Assembly: GCF_036711975.1 (NCBI RefSeq)
Contig: NC_091967.1
Coordinates: 14,508,001 to 14,572,000, forward strand
Source: Onthophagus taurus
Taxonomy: Eukaryota; Arthropoda; Insecta; Coleoptera; Scarabaeidae
Direction of reading: 5' to 3'
Length of the DNA stretch: 64,000 bases
In this document: piece by piece, positions 46,701-56,379 of the stretch
Layout: every line of letters begins with the position of its first letter
Position numbering within the stretch: the stretch's first letter is position 1
The notes under the pieces: generated by a model
Told to the model about the DNA's origin: nothing
What the model saw: the letters and a program-made list of their open reading frames with translations, nothing else
The model's database searches: none
Translations under genes and position numbers: made by a program

Positions 46701-48104
46701 ATGAATTGAAATTTTAAATAAAATTTTTTACATTTTTATTGAATGGTAAATATAATTACTACTACAGTTCCTAATGACGACTGCACGGCGAGAAAAGATT
46801 TGGATGATGAAGACATGATTGCAGTACTTGACAAATGCTACGCGGTATTGCATGGAAGACGAAATTCGAACACGTCAGTTTCTTCGACTTTAACAACTAC
46901 TACAACTGCTTCGACATCAAGTGGTCAGTGCTTAATTGGTAGACATATGAGACGGTTTACTTTTGATAAAGTCAAACTAAGAATCACAAAACTTGATCAC
47001 AACTTATATGATATTATCTGGCCTAGCGTCAAGAAGTTACCGCAAGATCTATCGTTTCGGGTAGCTTTAGAACAAGATTTTCCTGCAGGAATTGTGGCAC
47101 CCGATGTTTATGCGTATACAGTTTTTAGAGAATTTTTGGAACCTATAATTAAAGATATTAATAATATCGATTTACATACAGATTTAAAAGAACAACCAAA
47201 ATCTCAATTTATAAATGTTAATAAACCAGAAGATATAGACTTAGACTTAGATTCTAACGTTAAAAATATACTCACCGCTACATTAGAATGTACGCGAAAC
47301 TTAGAAGAGTTTGAGTTTCCTAAAATGTTGAACGTGGGGCAATTAGAAGAGGTGGAGAAAATTTTAACAACTGCACTATTAAGTCATGAAGTGGCAAGCT
47401 CATTGTATCCTAATGCTACTAAACAAGATATTGTTGAAAAAGGTGGTGGGACTTATTATACTATGAATGAAGTTTTGGAAGAGCCATCAGAAGCTCGAGT
47501 AATATTGTCTTCAAACGGGTTAATGATACCTTTGTGGAACGTTGCTCAATCTGATAGATTACATGGTAAACATTGGCCATATGGGAGAGGAGTATTTATA
47601 AGTAATTCGGCCAATTTTGCCGCCTGGATCAACGTGTTAGACCATTTAAGAATAGTCACATGTTCCCCATCGCAAACACCGGGAAATATCGGAAGAATTT
47701 ATTCAAGAATAAATAGAGTTATGACATCTTTGAATAAATATTTGATTTTTAAACGAGATGTTAAACTGGGTTATTTATCAGCTAGACCTTCAGCTCTTGG
47801 TAACACTTTACACTTTAATTTAACAGTTGCATTTCCAAATTTGATAAAGGAACCAGACAACCTAAAACATCTTTGTTCAGTGAGAGGACTACATTTTCAT
47901 AGAGGTAGTTTAACAAATGATGTTGTTCGAATAGGCAACGAACAAACGTTAGGCATAACAGAACTTCAAACATTCGAGGATTTTACAACAGCCGTGGCTA
48001 ATATTCTTCAACTTGAGAAGGACTTAGCCATGTCGAATTCGATGCATATAGCTGCCATGTTCGTTAATATATTTAGAAGAAAGAAAGCTAGTCTTGCAGA
48101 ATAG
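43736..48104 (+). CDS. Ankyrin-repeat protein fused to an inactive arginine-kinase-like domain
   Basis: Seven exons: 43736-43906, 44448-44567, 44620-44799, 44858-45898, 46074-46385, 46445-46559 and 46768-48104, giving 1091 aa. Two homologous ankyrin modules are separated by a Glu-rich linker of about 270 residues. The last exon (444 residues) is a phosphagen-kinase fold. AGIVAPDVYAYTVFREFLEP matches the AK N-domain, and YGRGVFISNSANFAAWIN, DHLRIVTCSP, GNIGRIYSRINRVM, LGYLSARPSALGN and LGITELQ match the C-domain. Catalytic residues are gone: the reactive Cys (TFCPTN) is Arg, NEEDHLR is NVLDHLR, and the STRVRCGR ATP-binding Args are absent. This predicts a pseudoenzyme. A Ser/Thr run (SSTLTTTTTAS) precedes the domain. 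It could be a scaffold. An alternative C-terminus is listed separately. Confidence 0.85.
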
Positions 48105-48475
48105 CAATTAGCGCATTAAATTTTAAGTTATAATTAGATCGTAAGGATGTACATAGTGCCAAATTTTTGATTTCATTGTTTTATTTATTCACAAATGCAT
48201 TGTGGACGGACAACCTGATAGGTCAGTAAATATTTACCGCTTTAACGGCACCCGTTTATTATTTGTCGTGAGACGTTCATTCTAAAAACATGTGACGTTT
48301 TTTGTATATCCAGGCACTCAGCACTGCTCTATCGACATTGTTTCTATTGTCGTGTTGGCTTCTTCTTGTGTGTCATATGTGGTCACCTAACCAGGTTATT
48401 CATAAATGAGAACACAAATCAAAATACCACCCTATTTAAACAGTAATAACAACAATCGATATTTTTTGGTTACAG

Positions 48476-48650
48476 GTAGTCCACCAAAAGATGCTCAGGT
48501 AGAGATGCCTTTCTTTTGCACGGAAGAAGGTCGTTATTTGGCATCTTGTAAGTTATCCCTAGTTATTACAATTACACTTAGTCAGATCATACCACACACC
48601 AACAAATATCTTAAAACATATTTATCTATTTCATAGACGAGCCAAAGTAG
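48476..48650 (+). CDS. Alternative C-terminal exons for the ankyrin gene (short tail)
   Basis: Exons 48476-48547 and 48637-48650 encode a 28-residue tail, with the first Gly codon split across the junction: GSPPKDAQVEMPFFCTEEG, then RYLASYEPK and stop. The acceptor tttggttacag|GT has the same phase (1) as the kinase exon at 46768, so the donor at 46559 (AAAG|gtaagt) can join either exon. Skipping the kinase exon would give a 674-residue ankyrin protein without the kinase-like domain. The open frame, good acceptor and donor (TCTT|gtaagt) and exact phase support it. It could also be part of an independent small transcript starting near 48406. Confidence 0.55.
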
Positions 48651-48658
48651 TTATTAAA

Positions 48659-49980
48659 ATGTTTCCAGCGTTAGGAGATCCACTCATTAAAGGTTTAACA
48701 GAGGTTGCCAATAAACGTCCAGACGACCCAATTGCCTATCTTGCAACTTACTTATACAATTTTGCTAATAATAATAATAGAGGAAGAACCAGGGGTGGCA
48801 CTCAGGTTAATACAATACAAAATCCTATAATAGTAGATTCATTGAAAGTTTTAGGAAACCCAACAACATATTATCACCGGTTCCCCTAATGCTGAAAATA
48901 ATAACGCAGTCCCAGCAACAATAGAAGTGGTAACACTAGAACCAGAACACAACAATCAAGAAGATTCTGCATTCAATGCAACAAATAGGGTGCGTATATA
49001 TATTTTAGAGAATCAATTTTATTATGCCATATTTTATGTAGGATGAACATGGACAAAGCATGCTTCATTTTGCTGCTGCACGAACACATGGTAGAAATGC
49101 ATTATTCCAATTGCTATCAGAAACAGAAATTAACATTGGATACAGAGATGAACTATACAGGACTGCTAGAGACATTAGTATTCAAGCCAACATACCGGAA
49201 AATACAGTCCAAGTTGATAAATACGTGGTTCATATTGCATCCAAAGGTAGTGTAAATTATTTGTGTTCTAAATGCAATTAAATATCTAAATCTTTCTTTA
49301 TTTTAGGTGACACCGACAAATTAGTGGAGTTACTTCTAGATGGTTATGATCATATAATAAACATCATAGACGAAGAAGGCCAACCTATTTTAGATGCTGT
49401 TACACAAGCGGGTCAACCAGAAACCGTTGCATTTTTACAATCAATTCTGGCTTTTGAAGTATGTTATTAAATTAAAATACAACATTAATATAAGAATTTT
49501 TAACAATAACAGGAACGACGCGAACGTGTTCATCATTGCATCCGGGAAGGCTCCCTCAACGACATTAAGAAGCTCCTCGCAGATGAAAACGAAACAGGCA
49601 GTGGTAAACTCCTTGCTATCGGCAGGAATAGTTATGGAAGATGCACTCTTCATATAGCAGTATTATGCCAACAAGAAGAAATTGTTGATTTTATTGCTAA
49701 CACATTCCCCGATACATTAAGGATTGGTGATAATGTAAGGACACTATTATCAAATAATTTAATTAAATTAAATTTTAAAACATTCTTTTTTATTGTTCAG
49801 CTGGAAAGAACGGCTCTGCACTACGCAATGGGTGTTGAAAAAATCGAATCGATTAGTAGGGTGTTGATTAAGGCAGGAGCTCAGAGAGTTGTTAAAGATT
49901 TAAAGGGGCGGCAACCCACTTATTATTTTATGAATAAATCTGATATATTAAGGCTTCAGGAAGAAGAAGAAATGTTTTAA
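48659..49980 (+). CDS. Dpy-30-motif / ankyrin-repeat protein
   Basis: Five exons: 48659-48989, 49042-49246, 49307-49458, 49513-49734 and 49801-49980, about 362 aa if exon 1 is read in one frame. The N-terminus MFPALGDPLIKGLTEVANKR then PDDPIAYLATYLYNF is a Dpy-30 dimerisation motif, used for docking to AKAP/ASH2L-type helices and common in axonemal proteins. Ankyrin-type repeats follow (SMLHFAAARTHGRNALFQLL, VHIASKG/DTDKLVELLLDG, RCTLHIAVLCQQEEIVDFI, TALHYAMGVEKI). The frame of exon 1 breaks by one base at about 48855-48880: the Dpy-30 frame hits a stop at 48887 while the SPNAENNNAVP frame continues to the donor. A CCC/CC run is the likely site, so an assembly error or allele is possible. The ATG lies 8 nt after the upstream stop. 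Confidence 0.8.
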
Positions 49981-51542
49981 ATTTTGTAAGCTGTAGTACG
50001 TATATATTACATGAATAAGTTTTTCGGTCCGTCCATATAAAATAATCAAAAAAAATTTTTGCTCGATCATTTTATAATAAAATAATGTTTTTTTTGTAGA
50101 CTTTTATGAGATTAAAGTCTAAAAAGAATAATTTCTTTCGGGTCTTTTATCTTCTTACCAACTAAACATATATTTACCAAAATAATCAAGTCTGATGACT
50201 GTCTTTACAAAATATAATTTTCAAAAAAACATAACTTATAACAAAACATCAAAACTTTAACGCTTTGTTCCTTTGTTGGGAAAGAGTTAACAAATTTTAA
50301 ATTTTTTCCTAAAACTAGTGTTTACTATAGTGATGTAGAAATTTATGTTTGAGATTTTCTCCGTCTTGGATCTACGGTCCAAGTACTGGACATTTTTTAT
50401 TGCTTCACGTTATACCGTTTGAATTAAAGCTGAGTCATATGATGTTTTACTAGGATATTCGGTTCTACCATAATCGACTTCCGCTTACAATCCACATCAT
50501 GGAAATAATACGCGCACAGCCCACAACCAAAGACCAATAACAATGCCATAAACTGATTAGAGTCATTCATTTCGCGAGCAATCTAAAACCACTGACTTTT
50601 CCTACATACTATTCAATTACGTAGCCCAAGTCAAGCGGAAAAGTAACTTCGACGGTGGTTTAGCCCTACCAGTTTATTTTAACCAGCTCTACTTAGAAGA
50701 CTGATAATTTACTTTAAAATGCATAACAGAGTATGTTATGGCTATGAACTCAAGAAGAAAGAAGTGATAAGTTGACACGCCCATTTAAAAAAGTGAATTC
50801 CCAGAAATTTTATTTTGAAATTCCGCAGGTCAGTTCAACACAATACGGCCCCTAAAGATGGGATTTGAAAATATAAACACTTGGCAATGAGTTGTAATCT
50901 TAGGTAAAACAAAAAATTCTATATTAAAGTTGGTAAAAATATAAAAAAATCTAAAATTATTATTTTTAAACTCAGAATTATGTATTTATCTACACAAAAC
51001 AAATCATTTAATTATAAAATGATCAGCCAATCGCTATTAAATCATTCGAAATGGACACCTTTTAGATTAATCACATAATATATTGTTAGATTAGACATAA
51101 GAAGAGTCAATATATATATTATTTATTTATATATTTATTGAGTGTAAATGTAAGCATGTTTATATAGAAATTTATGATAGTATTTTTCTAGTATATTATA
51201 ATATAATAATAGTAATAAATCAAAAGTGACATATAGCAAGTGGAAGACTAAATTTGTGAAATTCTACCGCTACATTTATCAATGCGAAATGTTTTATAAA
51301 GCACACATTCCGTGAGAAATGGGTGTAAGACTGAAATCGATTGAAGAGAAAGTGCACTTACTTAAGCAGATTAGATTTACAAAAAAATGACAAATAGTTT
51401 TATTAATTGTTGTATCGTTGTATGTAAAATATTCATTAAAAAAATACAATAAAAAATACATACAAGTGTATACGTTTTTCCTAAGTTAAAGATACTCATG
51501 TAGGTACATAATGTAATCGTAATACAAAATGATATGTCGGTG
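49981..51542. other. Convergent intergenic region
   Basis: It joins the 3' ends of the Dpy-30/ankyrin gene and the coiled-coil gene. Very AT-rich around 50900-51540; no gene or repeat family was recognised. Confidence 0.4.
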
Positions 51543-52821
51543 TCACTGTGACGATGGTTTAAGATTTGCGTCGATGTTTGGTACCCACGGAGTTGGATTT
51601 ATATAAGTTACAGAGGCAGACGATTGTAGAGCTGTAAAAATAACTTTATAGAACCTTCGACATTGGTTTGGTTGAAAATCTTACATTTTATACCCTGATT
51701 AGGTGCTATTGGTTTAGGTTTATTCTTTGACGAAGCTAACCATTGTTGGTATGCCCTTTCGCTTTCTTCTAAACGTTGTTGTCTTTCTTGGTCTGATTTC
51801 ATTACTTTTCTTTGTTCATTAATTTTTTTTTCTAAACATAATAATTAACACTAACACTATTTAGATTTGATATAACAATTCTTTTACCTAATGATCTTTG
51901 TTCTTTTTTCTTTAGCCATAATCGAAAATTCATTTCGTTTTCAGACATCCTTTTAGATTTCTCTTCCTCTAGCATTTTTTCCTTCTTTATTTGATCTTGG
52001 ATTTCTTTTTGTTTCTTAGCTTCTTCCATTTTCTTTTTGAACAGCCACCTTTTAAAGTTTTCCCTTTCTTGTTGCAATTGTAATTCCTTCTCCCTTTCTT
52101 TAATCTCTCTAATTAGGGCTTCTTTTTCTTCTTGTAACTTTTTTTGGTGATTTTTTCTGGCACACCAATTCTTAAACGTCTCTTCTCTATCTTTATCAAT
52201 CATACAACGTCCACTTAGTATAGAAGTAGACTCTAATGACAGCTTAAGCTCGTCTTGGAAATTATTTATTGAAATTTGGCTACGAGAATCGCATAAATTA
52301 ACAGAAGTGTTTATTTCATCCATCGCTTGGGTAGAGAGTGATTGATTAAGTACTGCGCAGCTATCGTCTTGCAAATTATTTAAATCTATCTTATCGATGT
52401 CTCCGTTCCTATGATCAGTACCGTAATTTTCACAACTTTTACTGTTATTTATTGTGATACAGGCACTCTGGCTTCTAGCACTCTCACGGAACGAGCTCTC
52501 GGCAGAGCTAGGGTGACATGGACAGTTTTTGGGATTTGAGAAACAAACACATTTCTTCACCTTAACCACTTTATTTTGAATTGCCTCGTCGTCGCTTGCA
52601 TAATTTACATACAACGGGCTCCGTCTAAGTGGGGCCATTTGACAAATTGATGATTCCACATATACCGCAGGATTCACGTACTGACGAATGACCCTTATTG
52701 ACTCCGAAGATCCCGTAGTCTTGCAACGACCATTTAATAAAGTGCTACCACTACCCTCCTTTTTTACGTTTTCTACATTAGCTAGATTATCACCGGATTG
52801 TGTCGGTTCAGTCGCTTGCAT
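51543..52821 (-). CDS. Coiled-coil protein of CCDC34/MAP9-like type
   Basis: Three minus-strand exons: 51888-52821, 51685-51831 and 51543-51631, giving 389 aa. The first 200 residues are low-complexity with a short Cys cluster (KKCVCFSNPKNCPCHP). The second half is a charged coiled coil with four spaced aromatic motifs: FKNWCARKN, FKRWLFKKKMEE, FRLWLKKKEQR and YQQWLASSKNKPKP. This spacing of (F/Y)xxW(L)xxK is characteristic of CCDC34, CCDC181 and MAP9-like cilium or microtubule-associated proteins. The end VTYINPTPWVPNIDAN resembles the family's C-terminal NPxPW motif. Exon 2 ends at AAAT|gtaaga (phase 1). Exact family assignment is uncertain. Confidence 0.75.
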
Positions 52822-53420
52822 TTATTAGCAGAAGAAGATATTTGGATAACCTACAACACACATAAGATAAAATAGCAAGAAAAAAATACTTAAACGAATT
52901 TCTAGTAGCCGTTAATCAGTCAATCTAATAGGTAGTTAAAGAAGAGGTGTACTCACAAAGTTTCCCGACTTAAATATACTTAAACCTATCCGAAATGTGT
53001 CGTAGGCCAACTCCAATCACAGACAAAGAAAAAATGTGCATGTACTTAAAGAAGATTAACCGAATGAAGCGATTTCCGAAATGACATACATGACACACAA
53101 ACTGAAAAAAACAAAACAATGAAAAGAATGGCATATTCACATTGCTGATGCCTTACCTCCGGCGATGAATAACCAGAATGACCAAACTTTATATGTTTTA
53201 CTGACGATTCATAACGTTTTCGGAAAATTTCCAAATAAAAAACACTCGAAATTATTGTGTACGAAACAATTCGTTTTCAGTTGGCTTATATATTACACAA
53301 TATGTCAAGTATGACATTATTCGTCAAAATTTACTATCACACTCTATTTTATAGGCACATTTGGTTCAACAGTCAATATCCAAATTAATGAGTAAAATAT
53401 ATACTATTAATTAATAAATA
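52822..53420. promoter_or_regulatory. Divergent promoter region of the coiled-coil and dsRBD genes
   Basis: This 600 bp spacer separates head-to-head genes. On the minus strand, 53157-53234 carries an ATG-started frame (MEIFRKRYESSVKHIKFGHS...) ending at a strong GAG|gtaagg donor. Spliced to the acceptor ttgtag at about 52853, it would form an upstream ORF that runs past the main ATG at 52821 and stops in another frame. Confidence 0.35.
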
Positions 53421-54031
53421 ATGCAGGAACTTCCGTAATGAGATTAAAAATAAAACAAACCTCACCGGCTTAGTTACTTTTATTTTAGAAATACTCAAAT
53501 TACTCGTGCAGATGATGAAAACATTGTTGGAAATCCTGTCGGAGTTTTGCAAGAACTGTGCCTTTCCAAAGGATGGACACTACCACTTTACGAGTTAGAG
53601 CACGAAGAAGGTCCTGCACATGAACGCCAATTTACAATATCTTGCCTAGCTTTATCTCGAAAGGAATACGGAAGTGGTAAGTCAAAGAAATTGGCAAAAC
53701 GAATGGCCGCCCACAAAATGTGTAGAAGAATCGATGAATTGGGACTTCAAAATGATACAGAAACCACAGAACCTTACAAAATAAAACTTGTACTGGTAAG
53801 ATAAAGATAAATGAAAAATTTGAGCATCAAAAATAATAATTAAAATTACAGGACATCCTATTTAATCATTTAAAAATCGGAGCATCATTTGGTATAAGAA
53901 ATCGAGGAAAAATTTTAATTACCACTATGTTTTTGGTTTTAATTATGTTGGCAATATATTATTTTATTGATTATGAGGTTACCTGTACTGCCCTAACAAC
54001 TTTTCCTTTAGATACTGAGGAACTGGACTAA
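53421..54031 (+). CDS. Single double-stranded-RNA-binding-domain protein with C-terminal membrane segment
   Basis: Three exons: 53421-53434 (only 14 nt, MQELP), 53489-53795 and 53852-54031, giving 166 aa. Residues about 20-88 form one canonical dsRBD: NPVGVLQELCLSKGWTLPLY, HERQFTISCLAL, then GSGKSKKLAKRMAAHKMCRRI with the KKxAK RNA-contact motif. It is closest to the second dsRBD of loquacious/TARBP2. After a linker, ILITTMFLVLIMLAIYYFIDY (about residues 130-150) is a likely transmembrane helix followed by a short tail, suggesting a tail-anchored protein. Loqs/R2D2 proteins normally have two or three dsRBDs and no membrane anchor. The tiny first exon is supported by phase and a 54 bp intron but not by homology. 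Confidence 0.7.
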
Positions 54032-54227
54032 ATACCGTAAATTAGTTAAAGAAAAAGCAAAAATGTTTTCCCGTATTCGTTTTGATTTTTAATAAACTAC
54101 AAAAACAATTAATTTTATTTTTCTCTTTCGATATCAATCGCTAATTAAATAAGTCAATTTCAACGTCAATCATTCTTTATTAAAAGACGAAAAAGTTTTA
54201 TACAAAAATTTTCGTTATTCCATCGTA

Positions 54228-55635
54228 ATGTTTGCTATTTTAGAAAATATCGGCAATCTCCCGGTGAGATTGGCTATGAGCGCATTATATTCTCAAAAGA
54301 GGAACGTACGAAATTATAAACCACAACAGTCGGGGTTACCACAAATGAAGGTTACACTTATTGGAGCAGCGGGTAAAACAGATTAACAAAGTATTACAAA
54401 AAATATATCTTTTTATATACAGGAAAAGTTGGTCAACCATTATCGCTTATGTTGAAACAATCTTCTTTTGTGGATGAATTGGCATTGTTAGATGTTGGTG
54501 GTACTTGTGGACTTAGTATTGAATTATCTCATATTGACACCAAATGTAAAGTTAATGCTTATGCAGCAGCTGATGGGATTGACCGTGCATTAGATGCGAG
54601 TTTATTATAATCCATAAAAATTATTATATAACATGATGTTTTTAGGGAGCAAAATTAGTTGTTTTGTTAGCAGCATGTCAAAACACTAGTCACTTACCGT
54701 TCGATGAAATGTTCAAAGTAAACAGGGTATTGGTCAAGGATTATGCAACGGCATGTTCTAAATTTTGTCCTGGAGTAAAAACTAATCAATTTAATCAACT
54801 TCAAATATAATAATCACTTCAATTTAGGCTATAATTGCGATTGCTACTCATCCAATAACCACCATGGTGCCGATTGTTAGTGAAGTTTTGAAGAAATGTG
54901 GTACCTACAACCCACATAAAATCTTTGGAATCACAACATTACATACTGTTCGAAGCAATACGTTTGTAGGTAATATTTTGGGTATTGAACCGGAATGCGT
55001 TACTGTTCCAGTAATCGGTGGCGGATATGAAAGAAATGTTGTTCCACTTTTATCTCAAGCAAAACCATGTAGTGACTTCACTTTAGTAAAGAACATCAAC
55101 TAAAATTAATTATTTTACAACATATTATTAATAATCATTTTTAGGCCGAAATTCAATTATTAACTAATAATATTCAAATGGCAAGAAACGACATCATCAA
55201 CGTAAAAAGATGTGAAGATTCCACGCTAGCGGCTGCTTTCAGTATTTCAAGATTTGTAATATCTTTGATTAAAGGTTTATTGGGTAAATCGGACGTTGTT
55301 GAATGTGCATATGTTAGATCTATCATTCATCCACGAGTAAAATACTTGTCAACGCCACTTCAATTAGGACCAGGTAAAAATTGTTTTATGCTAAGTATAG
55401 ATGATACAAAATTACATCTCTTTAAGGAGGAATACAAAAAAATTTAGGCATTCCAACTGATATTACTGACTATGAGAATTGTCTCCTAGACACTGCTCTT
55501 AGTGAAATACTGAGAGATACCAAAAAAGGTGAGCAGTATTTGGGAATTAAAGATTCAAAAGATTGTGACATTTGTGATCCAAAAAATAAAGGATTTTGCC
55601 CGCCTGTGTGTAAACCTCAGAGTCTTTATGATTGA
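54228..55635 (+). CDS. Inactive malate dehydrogenase paralogue (mitochondrial MDH type) with Cys-rich tail
   Basis: Six exons: 54228-54372, 54423-54595, 54646-54774, 54828-55085, 55145-55373 and 55448-55635, giving 373 aa. The NAD-binding start is kept (KVTLIGAAGKVGQPLSLMLK and ALLDVGGTCGLSIELSHID). The substrate loop PRKPGMTRDDLF is replaced by CQNTSHLPFDEMF, so both substrate Args are missing. LDVVRANTF reads LHTVRSNTF (catalytic Asp lost), and GGHAGKTI reads GGGYERNV (catalytic His lost). All chemistry residues are therefore absent, though the fold is intact and the frame is open. The unusual C-terminus CDICDPKNKGFCPPVCKPQ is Cys-rich. Drosophila also has MDH paralogues expressed in testis. 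Intron 2 looks like a GC-AG intron. Confidence 0.88.
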
Positions 55636-55796
55636 AAAACTATCGATAAAAAATTGTAATAAAGTAATTAAAATTTATTAATATATCTAACTCTCATATA
55701 CAAAGGATGTGTATAAGTACTTATTTATTCATTATTATTTTACGATTTTTCAGCCAAAGAGAATCCTAGAAATTTACCACAAATACTCAAATTTCA

Positions 55797-56216
55797 TCAA
55801 TATACCATGAGTTGCATTAATTGCGCTAAATTATATATCTTGCATTTAAATGCCATTTGTGGCTCAGCATTTTCAATTGTTGTTTTCAGAACAGTTTTGT
55901 TATGTTCAAGTTCATATTCCTAAATGAAAAGAACATGGATGAAAGAGAGCTTCATAGCTTGTGCCAGGGAGATACTAATAATAATACATTAAATGTTACC
56001 TTATAAATGTAAAAATACTGAACGCTGCTAAAGTACTCCATACAATTTTGGTCTAATATAGCGATCATTAACAAGCATATCTCTGGCTGAAATAGTTTAC
56101 AATAAATTTGGTGGTTACTTTTATAATCGCAATGTTTACTGCAATTTTTAGTAGTAGGAGCAAGCAACACTTGATTAGCTGTGTCAGTATTCACGTAGCA
56201 TATCTTTAGACAAATT
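55797..56216 (-). CDS. Cys-rich protein of unknown family (3' exons; N-terminus unresolved)
   Basis: Two minus-strand exons are supported by splice sites: about 56216 to 56000 (ending TATAAG|gtaaca) and 55919 to 55797 (after catttag, ending MQLMVY and stop). The visible 110 residues contain Cys in NCSKHCDYKSNHQIYCKLFQ, EICLLMI and DQNCMEYF, then a helical ELEHNKTVLKTTIENAEPQ stretch. The even Cys spacing suggests a disulfide-bonded helical secreted protein, but no family was recognised. A possible acceptor is tctaaag|ATATGC near 56204. No signal-peptide exon was found upstream, where an inverted-repeat element lies (56242-56379). Confidence 0.45.
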
Positions 56217-56241
56217 TGGACAGAAAGGTCAAACCCATACA

Positions 56242-56379
56242 CATTTTGAGCCCGTATTCACTTCCCGATAGTCATTTGCACATAATTTCTTCAAAAATGA
56301 ATTTTACTATTAAGAAAATTGAATGACGTCATAACTTAAAAACAAATGACTATCGGGAAGTGAATATGGGCTCAAAATG
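56242..56379. mobile_element. 138 bp inverted-repeat element (MITE)
   Basis: The ends are 37 bp inverted repeats differing at one position: CATTTTGAGCCCGTATTCAC at the left and GTGAATATGGGCTCAAAATG at the right, both including the CTTCCCGATAGTCATTTG block. The 60 bp centre is AT-rich. It lies immediately upstream of the minus-strand Cys-rich exon. Confidence 0.85.

Noticed and set aside
55952-56242. Single-exon reading of the minus-strand Cys-rich frame from a GTG start
   Set aside because: It begins inside the inverted-repeat element and reads through a clear donor at 56000; the two-exon reading is better.
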